Source: Thermogemmata fonticola
GTDB taxonomy: Bacteria > Planctomycetota > Planctomycetia > Gemmatales > Gemmataceae
DNA: 64,000 nt
Assembly: GCF_013694095.1 (NCBI RefSeq)
Contig: NZ_JACEFB010000017.1
Location: 22,789 to 86,788, forward strand
Reading direction: 5' to 3'
Of this stretch, positions 42,670-50,880 are shown piece after piece (within the stretch, counting starts at the first letter, position 1; every line of letters starts with the position of its first letter). The notes under the pieces were generated by a model that made no database searches, was not told the origin of the DNA, and saw nothing but the letters and a program-made list of their open reading frames with translations. The translations under genes were made by a program, and so were the position numbers.

Positions 42670-44325
42670 TCAGGAACGCAAGTCCATCCGCCAGCGGGCC
42701 AAGAGGGTGAACACCAGGCCAAACGCCAGGAGGACGCCGCACGCCTGGCCGATCCGTAGCCGGTCCGGTTCCGGTTCCGTGATTGCGTGGAGGATCGCTT
42801 CCAGGGACCACGCCGGGGGGGTTAGTAGGCTGATCGTTCGCATCTGTTCGGGCATCAGATCGCGGGGCATGAGAGCGCCGCTGAGTCCGCCCAGGATCAG
42901 CACAAGCAGGGTGCCGTAGACGGAGACCTGGGTTTCCGTGCGGGCCAGACTGGCGACGAACACGGTCAGCCCCACCGCGGCGAAGGAGGTGGCGGTCAGC
43001 GCGCCCAGGACGTAAAGCGGCTGGCTTCCCCAATGCATCCCAAAGAGCCACTTCCCGCCGAGGAAGAGGAACCACCCCTGGAACAGGGATAAAGCCAAGC
43101 AGGGGATCCATTTGCCGGCGAGAATCTGGGTGTCGCTGAGGGGGGCGGCCCGCAGACGGAGCAAGGTATTGTGCTTGCGTTCGGCAACGAACAGCCAACC
43201 CCCGCTGAGCACCAGGAAGAACATGAACAGGACGGTGTAGGTGGGTACGAGGAGTTGGTAGCGCAAGGCCCCGCGTCCCAGGAAGCCGCTGCCGCTGGTG
43301 TCGCGCCAGGGAGTGCGGTTGTTTTCCCCCGGCTGGCGCGGCTCGCTTTTGACCAATTCCGCCCAGGTCCGCGCCCGGAAATTGTAGTTCGGAAACAAGT
43401 CCGCCACGCCCTCCTGGACCCGCGGTCCCACTTCCTGCCGCACCGCCGGTGTCAGCACTTCGCCAAAAGAAATGTCCCGCCCAACGCGGCTCAGCAACTC
43501 CCGGTTTTGGAACGCCCGGTGCACCGCCCGGCGGAACTCCGCCGAGCGCCGCTGGACCACGGCCGCATCCCCCACCGCACGCACGGGATCGCTACGGGCA
43601 AACTCCGCCGCCACCAGGGTGAGGAATTCCGGGTCCTGCGTCAGATTCACGAGCAGTTTCTGCACGACCGGGTCGAGTTCCTGGAGCACCGCCGCCGGGA
43701 TGGGCCGTACCTGGTGGAGCCGCTGGGCCACCATCGCCATAAAGGCTTCGTCGCCGACCCGCTCAAATGCCCGGCCGATCATCCAGGGAACGACCACCCG
43801 CAACAGTGCCACCTGGATAACCTGTTCGACCATCGCCGCGGAAACCGGCTGGGTGCGATCCGCCAGCAACTGCACCCCCAGAGCTTCCAGACGGATGCCA
43901 TCCCGGCCCAGGGGATTGATCGGCGGCGGGTCCCCCTGCGCGAGAAATGAGCAGCGCTGCAGACGTTCGGAGAAATCGCTCTCCAGGATCAACACGGCCG
44001 GGCGGCGCGATTGGGCAATCAGCCGCTCCGCCACAGTCCGCGAGGGCAGCAACTCGATGCGAATGTCCGGCGTGGCGCTGAGATCATCCAGCACCACCTC
44101 CGCCCAGGACTTCTCCGGGAAATCCACCCCCTGCGGCAGACCCCGGTCGAGATTCAGTACCGTGATTCGCAGGCGATCGTCCGGCTTTTCCCCAAACCCT
44201 TCTCCCAGAGCGACTCCGAGGACGACGATCAGCACCAGGGGCGTCAGCAACAGGATCACAGCACTGCGGGCGTCACGCAGCAATAGCCGCAGGTCTTTCG
44301 CCGCCAAAATCCATACCGCCCTCAT
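42670..44325 (-). CDS. ABC-2 type transporter permease (NatB/YhgE-like)
   Basis: 551 residues from ATG 44325 (GAGGGTGAG upstream). One membrane helix near the N-terminus (SAVILLLTPLVLIVVLGVALG), a large extracytoplasmic loop of ~300 residues, and five C-terminal membrane segments (from TVLFMFFLVLSGGWLF). The motif ERKHNTLLRLRAAPLSDTQILAGKW is the ABC-2 coupling region. Topology is that of ABC2_membrane_3 exporters. No ATP-binding subunit lies downstream; it would have to be encoded elsewhere, since upstream (to the right) is noncoding. Likely co-transcribed with the cytochrome-type gene. Confidence 0.88.
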   Translation of the reverse strand: MRAVWILAAKDLRLLLRDARSAVILLLTPLVLIVVLGVALGEGFGEKPDDRLRITVLNLDRGLPQGVDFPEKSWAEVVLDDLSATPDIRIELLPSRTVAERLIAQSRRPAVLILESDFSERLQRCSFLAQGDPPPINPLGRDGIRLEALGVQLLADRTQPVSAAMVEQVIQVALLRVVVPWMIGRAFERVGDEAFMAMVAQRLHQVRPIPAAVLQELDPVVQKLLVNLTQDPEFLTLVAAEFARSDPVRAVGDAAVVQRRSAEFRRAVHRAFQNRELLSRVGRDISFGEVLTPAVRQEVGPRVQEGVADLFPNYNFRARTWAELVKSEPRQPGENNRTPWRDTSGSGFLGRGALRYQLLVPTYTVLFMFFLVLSGGWLFVAERKHNTLLRLRAAPLSDTQILAGKWIPCLALSLFQGWFLFLGGKWLFGMHWGSQPLYVLGALTATSFAAVGLTVFVASLARTETQVSVYGTLLVLILGGLSGALMPRDLMPEQMRTISLLTPPAWSLEAILHAITEPEPDRLRIGQACGVLLAFGLVFTLLARWRMDLRS

Positions 44326-44642
44326 GCCGCTCACCCTCTCTGGCAGCAAATGGCCGCCTCAATAGTGAGTCGCAACACCGTCACGGACTCATCGGCCCCA
44401 CCCCAATGGAGTGGCTTGGCTTCCGTCAAGGATTCTCCTCGCCTTTTCACATCGACCATCGCAGGGCGATTCCCTTTGCACCCCGTTCCTTGTGCAATGC
44501 CGTTACTCCCGCCGGCTGGGTTCAGTAGTTTTAGGGGGATTCTGGAACGGCGTAGCTCTCTTCACGAAACCGATTGAGCCGATAGGGGCGCAGAAGATCG
44601 TTTTCCTCAACCGGTCGTTTCTGACTGTTACATGGATTTATT
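44326..44642. other. Intergenic region, no gene seen
   Basis: Spacer between the ABC permease start and the RHS fragment (both minus strand). It should contain the permease promoter. ORFs here show no protein-like content. Confidence 0.4.
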
Positions 44643-45368
44643 TTAACTCAGAAACCCTGCAATGATTCGGTCGGGCAACTCATTCTGTTGATAACCACGC
44701 CGCTTGGTAGTAACAGAGATGTGTCTGCGACCAACGTGTCCGCTACGGTTTAGCCCCATCTGGGTCTCAACCCGAATGTTCAGTTTCACCCGGCAAGTGG
44801 CCATTTTCCGCACCCGACCGAATGGGTCGTAGACGTAACGCTCGACAACATTTCCACCGTCATCCACCACCGCCGTCACGGTGAAATTGGCGTCCTGCAC
44901 CACCCACAAACGCTGGTCCAGTGTCCCATCACCGTCACTGTCCCGATCCCGGAGAATGAGGGCATCAACGTACACCGGACTCCACACGTACTGCACCGTG
45001 GTCTGCCCGCCGACCCGCTCCTCCAGCACCTGCCAGGAATCGGAGTAGTAGAAGTCCGTGATTACTCCACCCGCCGTCTCGCTGATCCGCCGATGCAGAC
45101 CGTCGTAGGCATACCGCTTCACCGTCTCACCGCTGCCATCCCGCACCTCCACCAACCGATTCCAGGCATCGTAGACAAACTGCCGACCCGCCTCGTCCCG
45201 CGTCAGGTTGCCATTCGCATCATAGGTCGGCAGCACCGCACCACTGATACCCGTGATCTCGTTCTGGGCATTGTGCGTCCGCGTCTGCGTGCAGAGCGCG
45301 GGCCAGGGAGCCAGCTTGGCGGAAACTCTTGGAACACTGGCGGAAAATGCGAAAGGCCGAAAGGCCAT
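44643..45368 (-). pseudogene. Truncated RHS core fragment fused to unrelated sequence
   Basis: The middle of the frame is the C-terminal end of an RHS/YD-repeat core (YDANGNLTRDEAGRQFVYDAWNRLVEV, YAYDGLHRRISETAGG, QYVWSPVYVDALILRDRD, YVYDPFGRV). It breaks off after YDPFGR, before the DPLG-type RHS core terminus that normally ends the shell, and continues into ~58 residues with no recognisable fold. The N-terminal ~30 residues are also unrelated to RHS. It appears to be a recombination product: the RHS part is a near-identical copy of the one at 46898-47363. Confidence 0.75.
44817..45282 (-). repeat. RHS core repeat, copy 1
   Basis: About 466 bp nearly identical to 46898-47363 (offset 2081 bp). 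Both copies begin and end abruptly at the same points, the right edge being GTGCGTCCGC. Flanks differ completely. Confidence 0.85.
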
Positions 45369-45570
45369 CCTCTCGGCGTTTTCTGGTAACCCATGTGGTG
45401 CAAGAACTAGATGTACAAGTAATTAGATCCGCGAGACCAACCCTCTTCGTAACAAATCTCTCCAAATCTCAATCTGCAACCTGTTGGCATGCAATAAGAT
45501 AGCGATTTCGGATCTCTCTCGGTAGGTCGTGATCGAGAGCAACTCTCCTCGAACATCACAATTCGTAAGC

Positions 45571-45608
45571 AACTGTACTCGCTAATCATAAGTAACTGTA
45601 CTCGCTAA
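45571..45608 (-). repeat. 15-bp direct repeat just downstream of a candidate immunity gene
   Basis: AACTGTACTCGCTAA at 45571-45585 and 45594-45608, offset 23 bp, ending 10 bp from the stop codon of the minus-strand gene at 45619. Confidence 0.85.
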
Positions 45609-45618
45609 ACAAGTACAA

Positions 45619-46164
45619 CTATTCTTCTTCTTTATCTGATTGAATCAGTGTGACGTGTGCGATCCGTGTCTCCAAGTCATTTTCATCTTTCGAGCGATAT
45701 GTAATTACAATATTGTATTTCTTATAATATACCCAGTAATTTATAACCCCACCTCCACCTGCCTCATCGGGTTTGCCAAGAGTTTTTTCCACTAATTTTC
45801 TGCTATGCTCAAACTGAAGTTTCCCTGGTAAGGTACCCTTATATTCCTCAAATCCATCTTGATTAGCTGCGAATAAATGAATACCGATAAGCTTGCTTTT
45901 ATTGTTAAAGCATAATTGTAAACCTTTACCTTTCCAAGTGTGGTAAAAGGCTACTCCAAATCCTAGTTCTGAATACGACACTTCGGGTTCCACTTTCATC
46001 GATTCCCGAAACTGACGAAGTTCATCACTCAGATGATCTTTTCCGAGTAATGCTTGCAATTCCTCGAATTTAAGCTGTGGTTCACGATCCTTGGCCATCA
46101 GAAGGCCCAGCGACGCCGAATAGGCCGCAATGCAGAGCCAGAACAGAGCAAAACGATTTCGCAT
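45619..46164 (-). CDS. Exported candidate immunity protein of the RHS locus
   Basis: 181 residues from ATG 46164 (AGGAG upstream). A signal peptide is evident (RFALFWLCIAAYSASLGLLMA). The mature part is a mixed alpha/beta domain (LGFGVAFYHTWKGKGLQLCFNN; EYKGTLPGKLQFEHSRKLVEKTLGKP; INYWVYYKKYNIVITY), a pattern seen in small immunity-like proteins next to RHS toxins. It lies 95 bp after the RHS toxin gene at 46259-47407, the position expected for its cognate immunity gene. Export would fit protection against a toxin acting in the periplasm. Much lower GC than the surrounding genome. Confidence 0.65.
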   Translation of the reverse strand: MRNRFALFWLCIAAYSASLGLLMAKDREPQLKFEELQALLGKDHLSDELRQFRESMKVEPEVSYSELGFGVAFYHTWKGKGLQLCFNNKSKLIGIHLFAANQDGFEEYKGTLPGKLQFEHSRKLVEKTLGKPDEAGGGGVINYWVYYKKYNIVITYRSKDENDLETRIAHVTLIQSDKEEE

Positions 46165-46177
46165 TACAATCACTCCT

Positions 46178-46211
46178 AAGTCCAAGGCTTACGCAAGTCC
46201 AAGGCTTACGC
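46178..46211 (-). repeat. 17-bp exact tandem repeat
   Basis: AAGTCCAAGGCTTACGC occurs twice back to back (46178-46194 and 46195-46211) immediately upstream of the exported immunity-like gene's ribosome binding site. Confidence 0.9.
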
Positions 46212-46258
46212 ACTATTGGAAAGCCTGTAAAACCAAGGCATTCCGCGGTTCTCTATTT

Positions 46259-47407
46259 CTACTTCATTCTTTCGAGTTCGCTCAGTATCCGTTCAAGTTC
46301 GTACCGAAGTTCGAATTTCTTGCCGACTTCTTGATCTCTGAAAGTATAGGCCTCATCGTGCGTCGCGCCACCTTTTCGTGCCTCGACGTAACGCTCGTAT
46401 TGTTTCTCATTGATCTTTCCGATGCCTGTTATTGCTATACCGAGACCTGGACCTACGTATGGCAGCACGGTTCTGCCGCCAATGCGCACGATATCCCGAA
46501 TGATCCCCACTTCCTTTTGTCCTTCGATGACAGCGCCGTCCTTCTTGAAGTTGTCGAGCAGATCTTTTAGTCGGTCTTTCTCCATCTTCGTCAACGGCGG
46601 CTTTTTCTGCAACAGCTTCAAGAGCTCTTGGAGTTCTTGAGTCGTGAGTTTCCTGTATCCAAAGGGGTCTACCCAATTCGTCGGCCCGTTCCCGACATAT
46701 CGGTACAGGTTCACGTCCCCGGCGGCGTAGGAGAGCGGGTCGAGGCTCGTCCAGCGGCCAAGGGTGGGGGAATAGTCGCGGTGGCGGAAGTGATATAGGC
46801 CGGTCGTTGGGTCGAAGCGCCCGCCCTGGTGCAGATGCAGCCAGGCATACGCACTCGCCGACCGCACACCCCAACTGCCTGTCAAGACCGTGACTTGGCC
46901 GAACGGGTCATAAATATACCGCTCGACTACATTACCCGAGTTGTCAAAGATCGCGCTAACATTATAATTCGCATCCTGTACCACCCACAAGCGATCCTCC
47001 AGTGTCCCATCACCGTCACTGTCCCGATCCCGGAGAATGAGGGCATCAACGTACACCGGACTCCACACGTACTGCACCGTGGTCTGCCCACCTACCCGCT
47101 CCTCCAACACCTGCCACTGGTCGGAGTAGTAGAAGTCCGTGGTTACTCCGCCCGCCGTCTCGCTAATCCGCCGATGCAGGCCGTCGTAGGCATACCGCTT
47201 CACCGTCTCACCGCTGTCATCCCGCACCTCCACCAACCGATTCCAGGCATCATAAACAAACTGCCGCCCCACCTCATCCCGCGTCAGATTGCCATTCGCA
47301 TCATAGGTCGGTAGCACTGCCCCGCTGATCGAGGTGATCTCATTCTGGGCATTGTGCGTCCGCATCGAATTATCAATTGTGCATCCAAACGAAATCCTCT
47401 TCGTCAA
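46259..47407 (-). CDS. RHS core end with a C-terminal toxin tip (orphan cassette)
   Basis: 382 residues as an open frame. The first ~250 are RHS repeats through the canonical core terminus (RHRDYSPTLGRWTSLDPLSYAAGDVNLYRYVGN and DPFGYR). After DPFG comes a 130-residue variable tip with charged helices (KMEKDRLKDLLDNFKKDG), a Gly-rich hydrophobic stretch (LPYVGPGLGIAITGIG) and an acidic/basic end (KKFELRYELERILSELERM); effector family not recognised. The frame opens inside the upstream immunity gene, without the large N-terminal shell or a secretion signal, so it is an orphan cassette usable only by recombination into a full-length RHS gene. The true start, if any, is uncertain (ATG 47365 is an alternative). 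Confidence 0.7.
   Translation of the reverse strand: MTKRISFGCTIDNSMRTHNAQNEITSISGAVLPTYDANGNLTRDEVGRQFVYDAWNRLVEVRDDSGETVKRYAYDGLHRRISETAGGVTTDFYYSDQWQVLEERVGGQTTVQYVWSPVYVDALILRDRDSDGDGTLEDRLWVVQDANYNVSAIFDNSGNVVERYIYDPFGQVTVLTGSWGVRSASAYAWLHLHQGGRFDPTTGLYHFRHRDYSPTLGRWTSLDPLSYAAGDVNLYRYVGNGPTNWVDPFGYRKLTTQELQELLKLLQKKPPLTKMEKDRLKDLLDNFKKDGAVIEGQKEVGIIRDIVRIGGRTVLPYVGPGLGIAITGIGKINEKQYERYVEARKGGATHDEAYTFRDQEVGKKFELRYELERILSELERMK
46898..47363 (-). repeat. RHS core repeat, copy 2
   Basis: Partner of 44817-45282. This copy continues on its left into an intact RHS core terminus and toxin tip, so it is probably the parental arrangement. Confidence 0.85.
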
Positions 47408-47705
47408 GTTCTTTGTTTAACTTATTATTTGCTTGCTTTTCTACCTCATTGAGAAACATATGGATTGCATCACGCACTGCCTCTTCAATACTGCCACCGA
47501 TTCCACATACATATTCATTGCATTGAGTTTCCGAATTTCGGACAACAACATTCGGAGAAGCAATATAGTGCCCTTCTGGCGCCTGCACGACATAAATCTT
47601 GTAAGTGGCAAATGGTAACCGTCCCATTGTCCATACCTGGTATATTCCAACAACCTTATCGATTTTGATCCTTTGGCCGTCTATCTCGTAAAAGCCTGCA
47701 TCCAT
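47373..47705 (-). CDS. Candidate immunity protein for the colicin-D-like toxin tip
   Basis: 110 residues. The ATG at 47705 follows the stop codon of the toxin tip by a few bases, and the GGAGG of its ribosome binding site overlaps that stop (GGAGGTAA). The product is small, acidic and mixed alpha/beta (IDGQRIKIDKVVGIYQVWTMG; AVRDAIHMFLNEVEKQANN), and the family is not recognised. Immediate downstream position is the usual placement of an immunity gene. Its 3' end overlaps the start of the next RHS cassette frame. Confidence 0.65.
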   Translation of the reverse strand: MDAGFYEIDGQRIKIDKVVGIYQVWTMGRLPFATYKIYVVQAPEGHYIASPNVVVRNSETQCNEYVCGIGGSIEEAVRDAIHMFLNEVEKQANNKLNKELDEEDFVWMHN

Positions 47706-47710
47706 AGCTA

Positions 47711-48500
47711 TTACCTCCGCTTTTTCCCATATGAAATCACCAGCTCATTGTCCACATCTACGTCTACATATCGATCTGTTCCATGTACGTCGAACCGGCG
47801 TACATTTCCTGTGTAACCTAGAACGGGGGTTCCCCTTCCTTTTCTAGCTCTCATTGCCTCAACTGCTTTTCGACGCTATTCCTCGATCGTTTTTGCTCCA
47901 ACTTCCGCTCCATGTTTTTGAAAATGCCAGTGGAGTGATTCTTCTGGGGTCCTGAAACTTCCAGCTCCCCAGCCTGTTGCTATCATCCCGGCCATTAGTC
48001 CGGTTTCAACGACCGTCTTTTTTAGCCCTTGGGTCGCCTGGTTGTACCAATCCCGGGTTTCGCGGTCGATGATGTCTCCAGCTTTCAAGCTGAGCCGGTT
48101 AGTCTGGTTCGGGTTGAAGTTCTGGTGAACCGGTGAGGCCAGATAGTCCCTCGATCGCGGCGGGAATATGAGCGACCATGTATCTGACCAGATGTTTTCA
48201 CCTCCTGGAAGAAGGTAAAGTAGCCCTCCCAACTTGCCGTCAGTTAACCAGAACTTATCCAATCCATGAGGGTCGGTAAATAGGGTCGGCGTGTTACCGA
48301 CATAACGATATAGGTTCACATCCCCGGCGGCGTAGGAGAGGGGGGCCAGGCTCGTCCAGCGGCCGGTGAACCGATCGAGTTAACGGGTGTGGTTGAACCA
48401 AAGACCAGTTTCGAGCGCTCGATGGAGGGTGTGCAACACGAAACCACCAGGAGCAATTCGAACGATATGCAGCTTGCGGGAATAGTAGCCGGTGTGCTGA
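47711..48500 (-). pseudogene. RHS end with a colicin-D-like toxin tip, interrupted by TAG
   Basis: From 48379 leftward the frame encodes the RHS core terminus (GRWTSLAPLSYAAGDVNLYRYVGNTP, DPHGLD) then a toxin tip. The tip includes ESLHWHFQKHGAEVGAKTIEE, a TAG at 47876-47878, and the in-frame continuation RRKAVEAMRARKGRGTPV, GNVRRFDVHGTDRYVDV and VISYGKKRR to TAA at 47711. Other RHS/CDI tips of this type have Tyr at that point (…A.F.K..A.FG..T...Y...A..F), and TAG is one base from TAC/TAT. Upstream, a TAA at 48380-48382 and frame loss separate it from degenerate RHS sequence back to about 48500. With both stops it should be inactive. Confidence 0.7.
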
Positions 48501-48569
48501 ATGCGCCTAAGTAAACAAGAGATGCGGCCCCGTTTCTTTTCACATAAGACACAATATTAGACCGCCTCG

Positions 48570-48833
48570 CTAATCACTAACCACTACCCACTCAAACTCT
48601 TTGTTGAAGTCCTCGAAACAATCTTTACAGATCCAATGGTAGCCGTCCTCTGTGCAATAACCTTCGTTAATATCACCGGGAAAGGCTGATATTTTCGTGA
48701 AGCAAAATGCACAATGGTCGTGGTCCCATCTTTCTGAGGGGGGTGTATAGCGGCAATACCGGAGACGCTTCTCTTTCAGATACCTCTCTTGGCCTTGTCG
48801 CCTCCAATCCTCATTTGGTTGATGGTTGCTCAT
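48570..48833 (-). CDS. Zinc-ribbon-like candidate immunity protein
   Basis: 87 residues from ATG 48833; GGAG lies 11 bases upstream and the ATG shares bases with the stop of the toxin tip (ATGA). The product has two cysteine pairs (CAFCFTKIS and CKDCFEDF) plus another Cys (GYCTEDGYHWIC) that could hold zinc, with many Trp and acidic residues toward the C-terminus (EFEWVVVSD). Four-base overlap with a type-37-like toxin tip strongly suggests it is the cognate immunity protein. Confidence 0.65.
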   Translation of the reverse strand: MSNHQPNEDWRRQGQERYLKEKRLRYCRYTPPSERWDHDHCAFCFTKISAFPGDINEGYCTEDGYHWICKDCFEDFNKEFEWVVVSD

Positions 48834-49147
48834 CGTTTTGGCTCCTTTCGACCATCTGGAAATATACGCCACCGATTCATATTGGGGTCAATGTAATCCC
48901 AATGAGGACCAATCGGATCAGGATCGCTCAAATCCGGGCGAAGAACTTCACGGGTTCTGGGATTATAGTAGTTCCCCTCGCGTGATCCTGGTGTAGAACC
49001 CGGCTTCGCTCGCCATTCAAAACCTGGTGGTGCCTTTGTGGGATTCGAACCAGGGAACCCAGGCCATCTTGCGCCGCGCCGGGGCCACAGGAGAATAGTG
49101 TTGGTACCGACACCAAATAGGCCGAGAATGGCGTTTGTGCTGTTGGT
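48830..49147 (-). pseudogene. Orphan polymorphic-toxin tip (toxin type 37-like), 5' end missing
   Basis: Open frame of 105 codons without a credible start, ending in TGA 48830-48832. The C-terminal 70 residues carry the recognisable pattern KAPPGFEWRAKPGS, GNYYNPRTREVLRPDL, and DPIGPHWDYIDPN with WRIFPDGR at the end, as in polymorphic toxin type 37 domains at RHS and related C-termini. The RHS core that should precede it is absent. Upstream residues (AILGLFGVGTNTILLWP) do not match a shell. A displaced tip plus its immunity gene is a common remnant of toxin replacement. Confidence 0.65.
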
Positions 49148-49426
49148 TCAGGTTGGGCCGTGCAACGGCATGCCTTCCGACCCTTTCCGCCGCCGAGGAC
49201 CGCCGCTCCAGTGCGTGAAAGAGAAGTCGAACAAGCGAAGCCCAACTTCCAGCGTACCGATTGCTTGGGTGCAGTCGAGGTGTGTGCCACAGGATTTTCC
49301 CCGAGATGATTTGGCGCATATGTGGTGTAGATGGCAAGGGGAGAATGAGATAGAATTGAAATTGTGATAAGAGTTCTCCGAGTTCAGGCGGTGGGATAAT
49401 TCGGGTTTGTTCGGGGAGACGGGGTT

Positions 49427-50791
49427 ATGATCCGGGTGGATGCACAGCGCGGGGCGCGGTTTTGCGATGGCTGGACACGGCGGGATTTCCTGCATGCCGG
49501 AGCGTTGGCCCCGCTCGGTTTGACTTTGGCGAGTTATCATCGTTTGCGAGGGGCGGAGGCGGACAGGGACATCAATTGCATCCTGCTGTTTCTCGTGGGT
49601 GGGCCAAGCCAGTTGGACACGTTCGATCCGAAGCCGCAGGCGCCAGAGGAAGTGCGCGGCCCGTTCCGGCCCATTCCCACCAATGTGCCCGGTATCCAGA
49701 TCAGCGAGATTTTTCCCAAGACGGCCCGGCATGCGGACAAGTATGCCATCATCCGCTCGATTTATCACACGGCGACGGCGGTGCACGACACGGGCCACCA
49801 GATGATGCAGACCGGCCGCTTATTCACGGGCGGAGTGGAGCATCCTCACATGGGGTGCGTGCTGGGATACTTGCGCGGCAGCCGCGGCGAACTGCCGGCC
49901 CACGTCGTCGTGCCCAAACCGATCGGACGCACCGGAGGCAATCTGCCGCATGGCCACACCGCCGGCTATCTCGGACGGGCCTATGATCCCTTCATCCTCA
50001 ACGCCGACCCAAATGACCCGAACTTTCGCGTCCCGGACTTGCTGCCTCCGGATTATCTCAGCGGCGTTCGTGCGACCCGGCGGCAGAAGCTGCGCGAACT
50101 GGTCGATGGTGCGACCCGCGCCCTGGAGAACTCGCCGGCCCTTCAGCAACTCGATGAGAGCTTCCAGCGGGCCTATCAGTTAATGACCAGTCCCCGCGCT
50201 CGCGAGGCTTTCGCTTTGGATAAGGAGCCGGCCAAGCTACGCGACCGCTACGGCCGGACCCGTTTCGGTCAGTCCTGCCTCTTAGCCCGTCGGCTTATCG
50301 AAGCCGGGGTGCGCTTCGTCACGGTGAACATGTTTGAAACCGTCTTCGACGAGGTGACCTGGGACATCCACGGTTCGCGGCCCTTCACGGACATCCAGCA
50401 GATGGCCCGCGAGGTGGCTCCGAACTTCGACAACGCCTTTTCGGCCTTGCTGGAAGACCTGCATGATCGCGGATTGCTGGCCACGACGATGGTGTTGGCA
50501 GTCGGCGAATTCGGGCGCACGCCCAAGATCAATCCCGCCGGGGGTCGCGATCACCATCCGGGGGTCTGGTCAATTCTGATGGCCGGCGGCCCGTTGCGTG
50601 GGGGCCAAGTGATCGGCGAATCGGACAACTTGGCCTACGCTCCGAAGACCCGACCCGTGACGCCGGCCGAGTTCGCCGCTACGGTGTACAAAGCCTTGGG
50701 GTTGGATCCCCACAAGGAACTGCCGGGGCCGCAAAACCGCCCCATTCCCCTGGTAGACTATAACGTCAAACCCCTGGATGAGCTGTTCTGA
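49427..50791 (+). CDS. DUF1501 protein with Tat-type signal, second copy
   Basis: 454 residues. The N-terminus contains WTRRDFLHAGALAPLGLTLASYH, a twin-arginine signal. DUF1501 blocks: ILLFLVGGPSQLDTFDPKPQAPEE, IRSIYHTATAVHDTGHQMM, DIHGSRPFTDIQQ, VLAVGEFGRTPKINPAGGRDHHP and LGLDPHKELPGPQNRP. It differs from the copy at 17961-19307 in most of the sequence, so the two are old paralogues. It is followed after 89 bp by its DUF1549/1553 partner, in the reverse gene order of the first pair. Confidence 0.93.
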   Translation: MIRVDAQRGARFCDGWTRRDFLHAGALAPLGLTLASYHRLRGAEADRDINCILLFLVGGPSQLDTFDPKPQAPEEVRGPFRPIPTNVPGIQISEIFPKTARHADKYAIIRSIYHTATAVHDTGHQMMQTGRLFTGGVEHPHMGCVLGYLRGSRGELPAHVVVPKPIGRTGGNLPHGHTAGYLGRAYDPFILNADPNDPNFRVPDLLPPDYLSGVRATRRQKLRELVDGATRALENSPALQQLDESFQRAYQLMTSPRAREAFALDKEPAKLRDRYGRTRFGQSCLLARRLIEAGVRFVTVNMFETVFDEVTWDIHGSRPFTDIQQMAREVAPNFDNAFSALLEDLHDRGLLATTMVLAVGEFGRTPKINPAGGRDHHPGVWSILMAGGPLRGGQVIGESDNLAYAPKTRPVTPAEFAATVYKALGLDPHKELPGPQNRPIPLVDYNVKPLDELF

Positions 50792-50880
50792 AACGCCTAC
50801 CCCTGCGTGCCTCTGAGGCAGTATCCCCGCTTGGCTCACCTTGGCATCTGCTTGCAACCGGAAGAAGGAGAGAGACCCCC

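Noticed and set aside
45407..45589. 60-codon minus ORF between the RHS fragment and the immunity-like gene
   Set aside because: No ribosome binding site or recognisable pattern; probably part of the rearranged spacer.
49022..49046. tRNA-like 3' end on the minus strand (GGTTCGAATCCC followed by GGCACCA)
   Set aside because: The T-stem does not pair properly, and no anticodon arm, D arm or 5' acceptor strand (TGCCTTT expected) lies in the preceding 80 bases. The bases also encode the conserved start of the toxin tip (KAPPGFEW).
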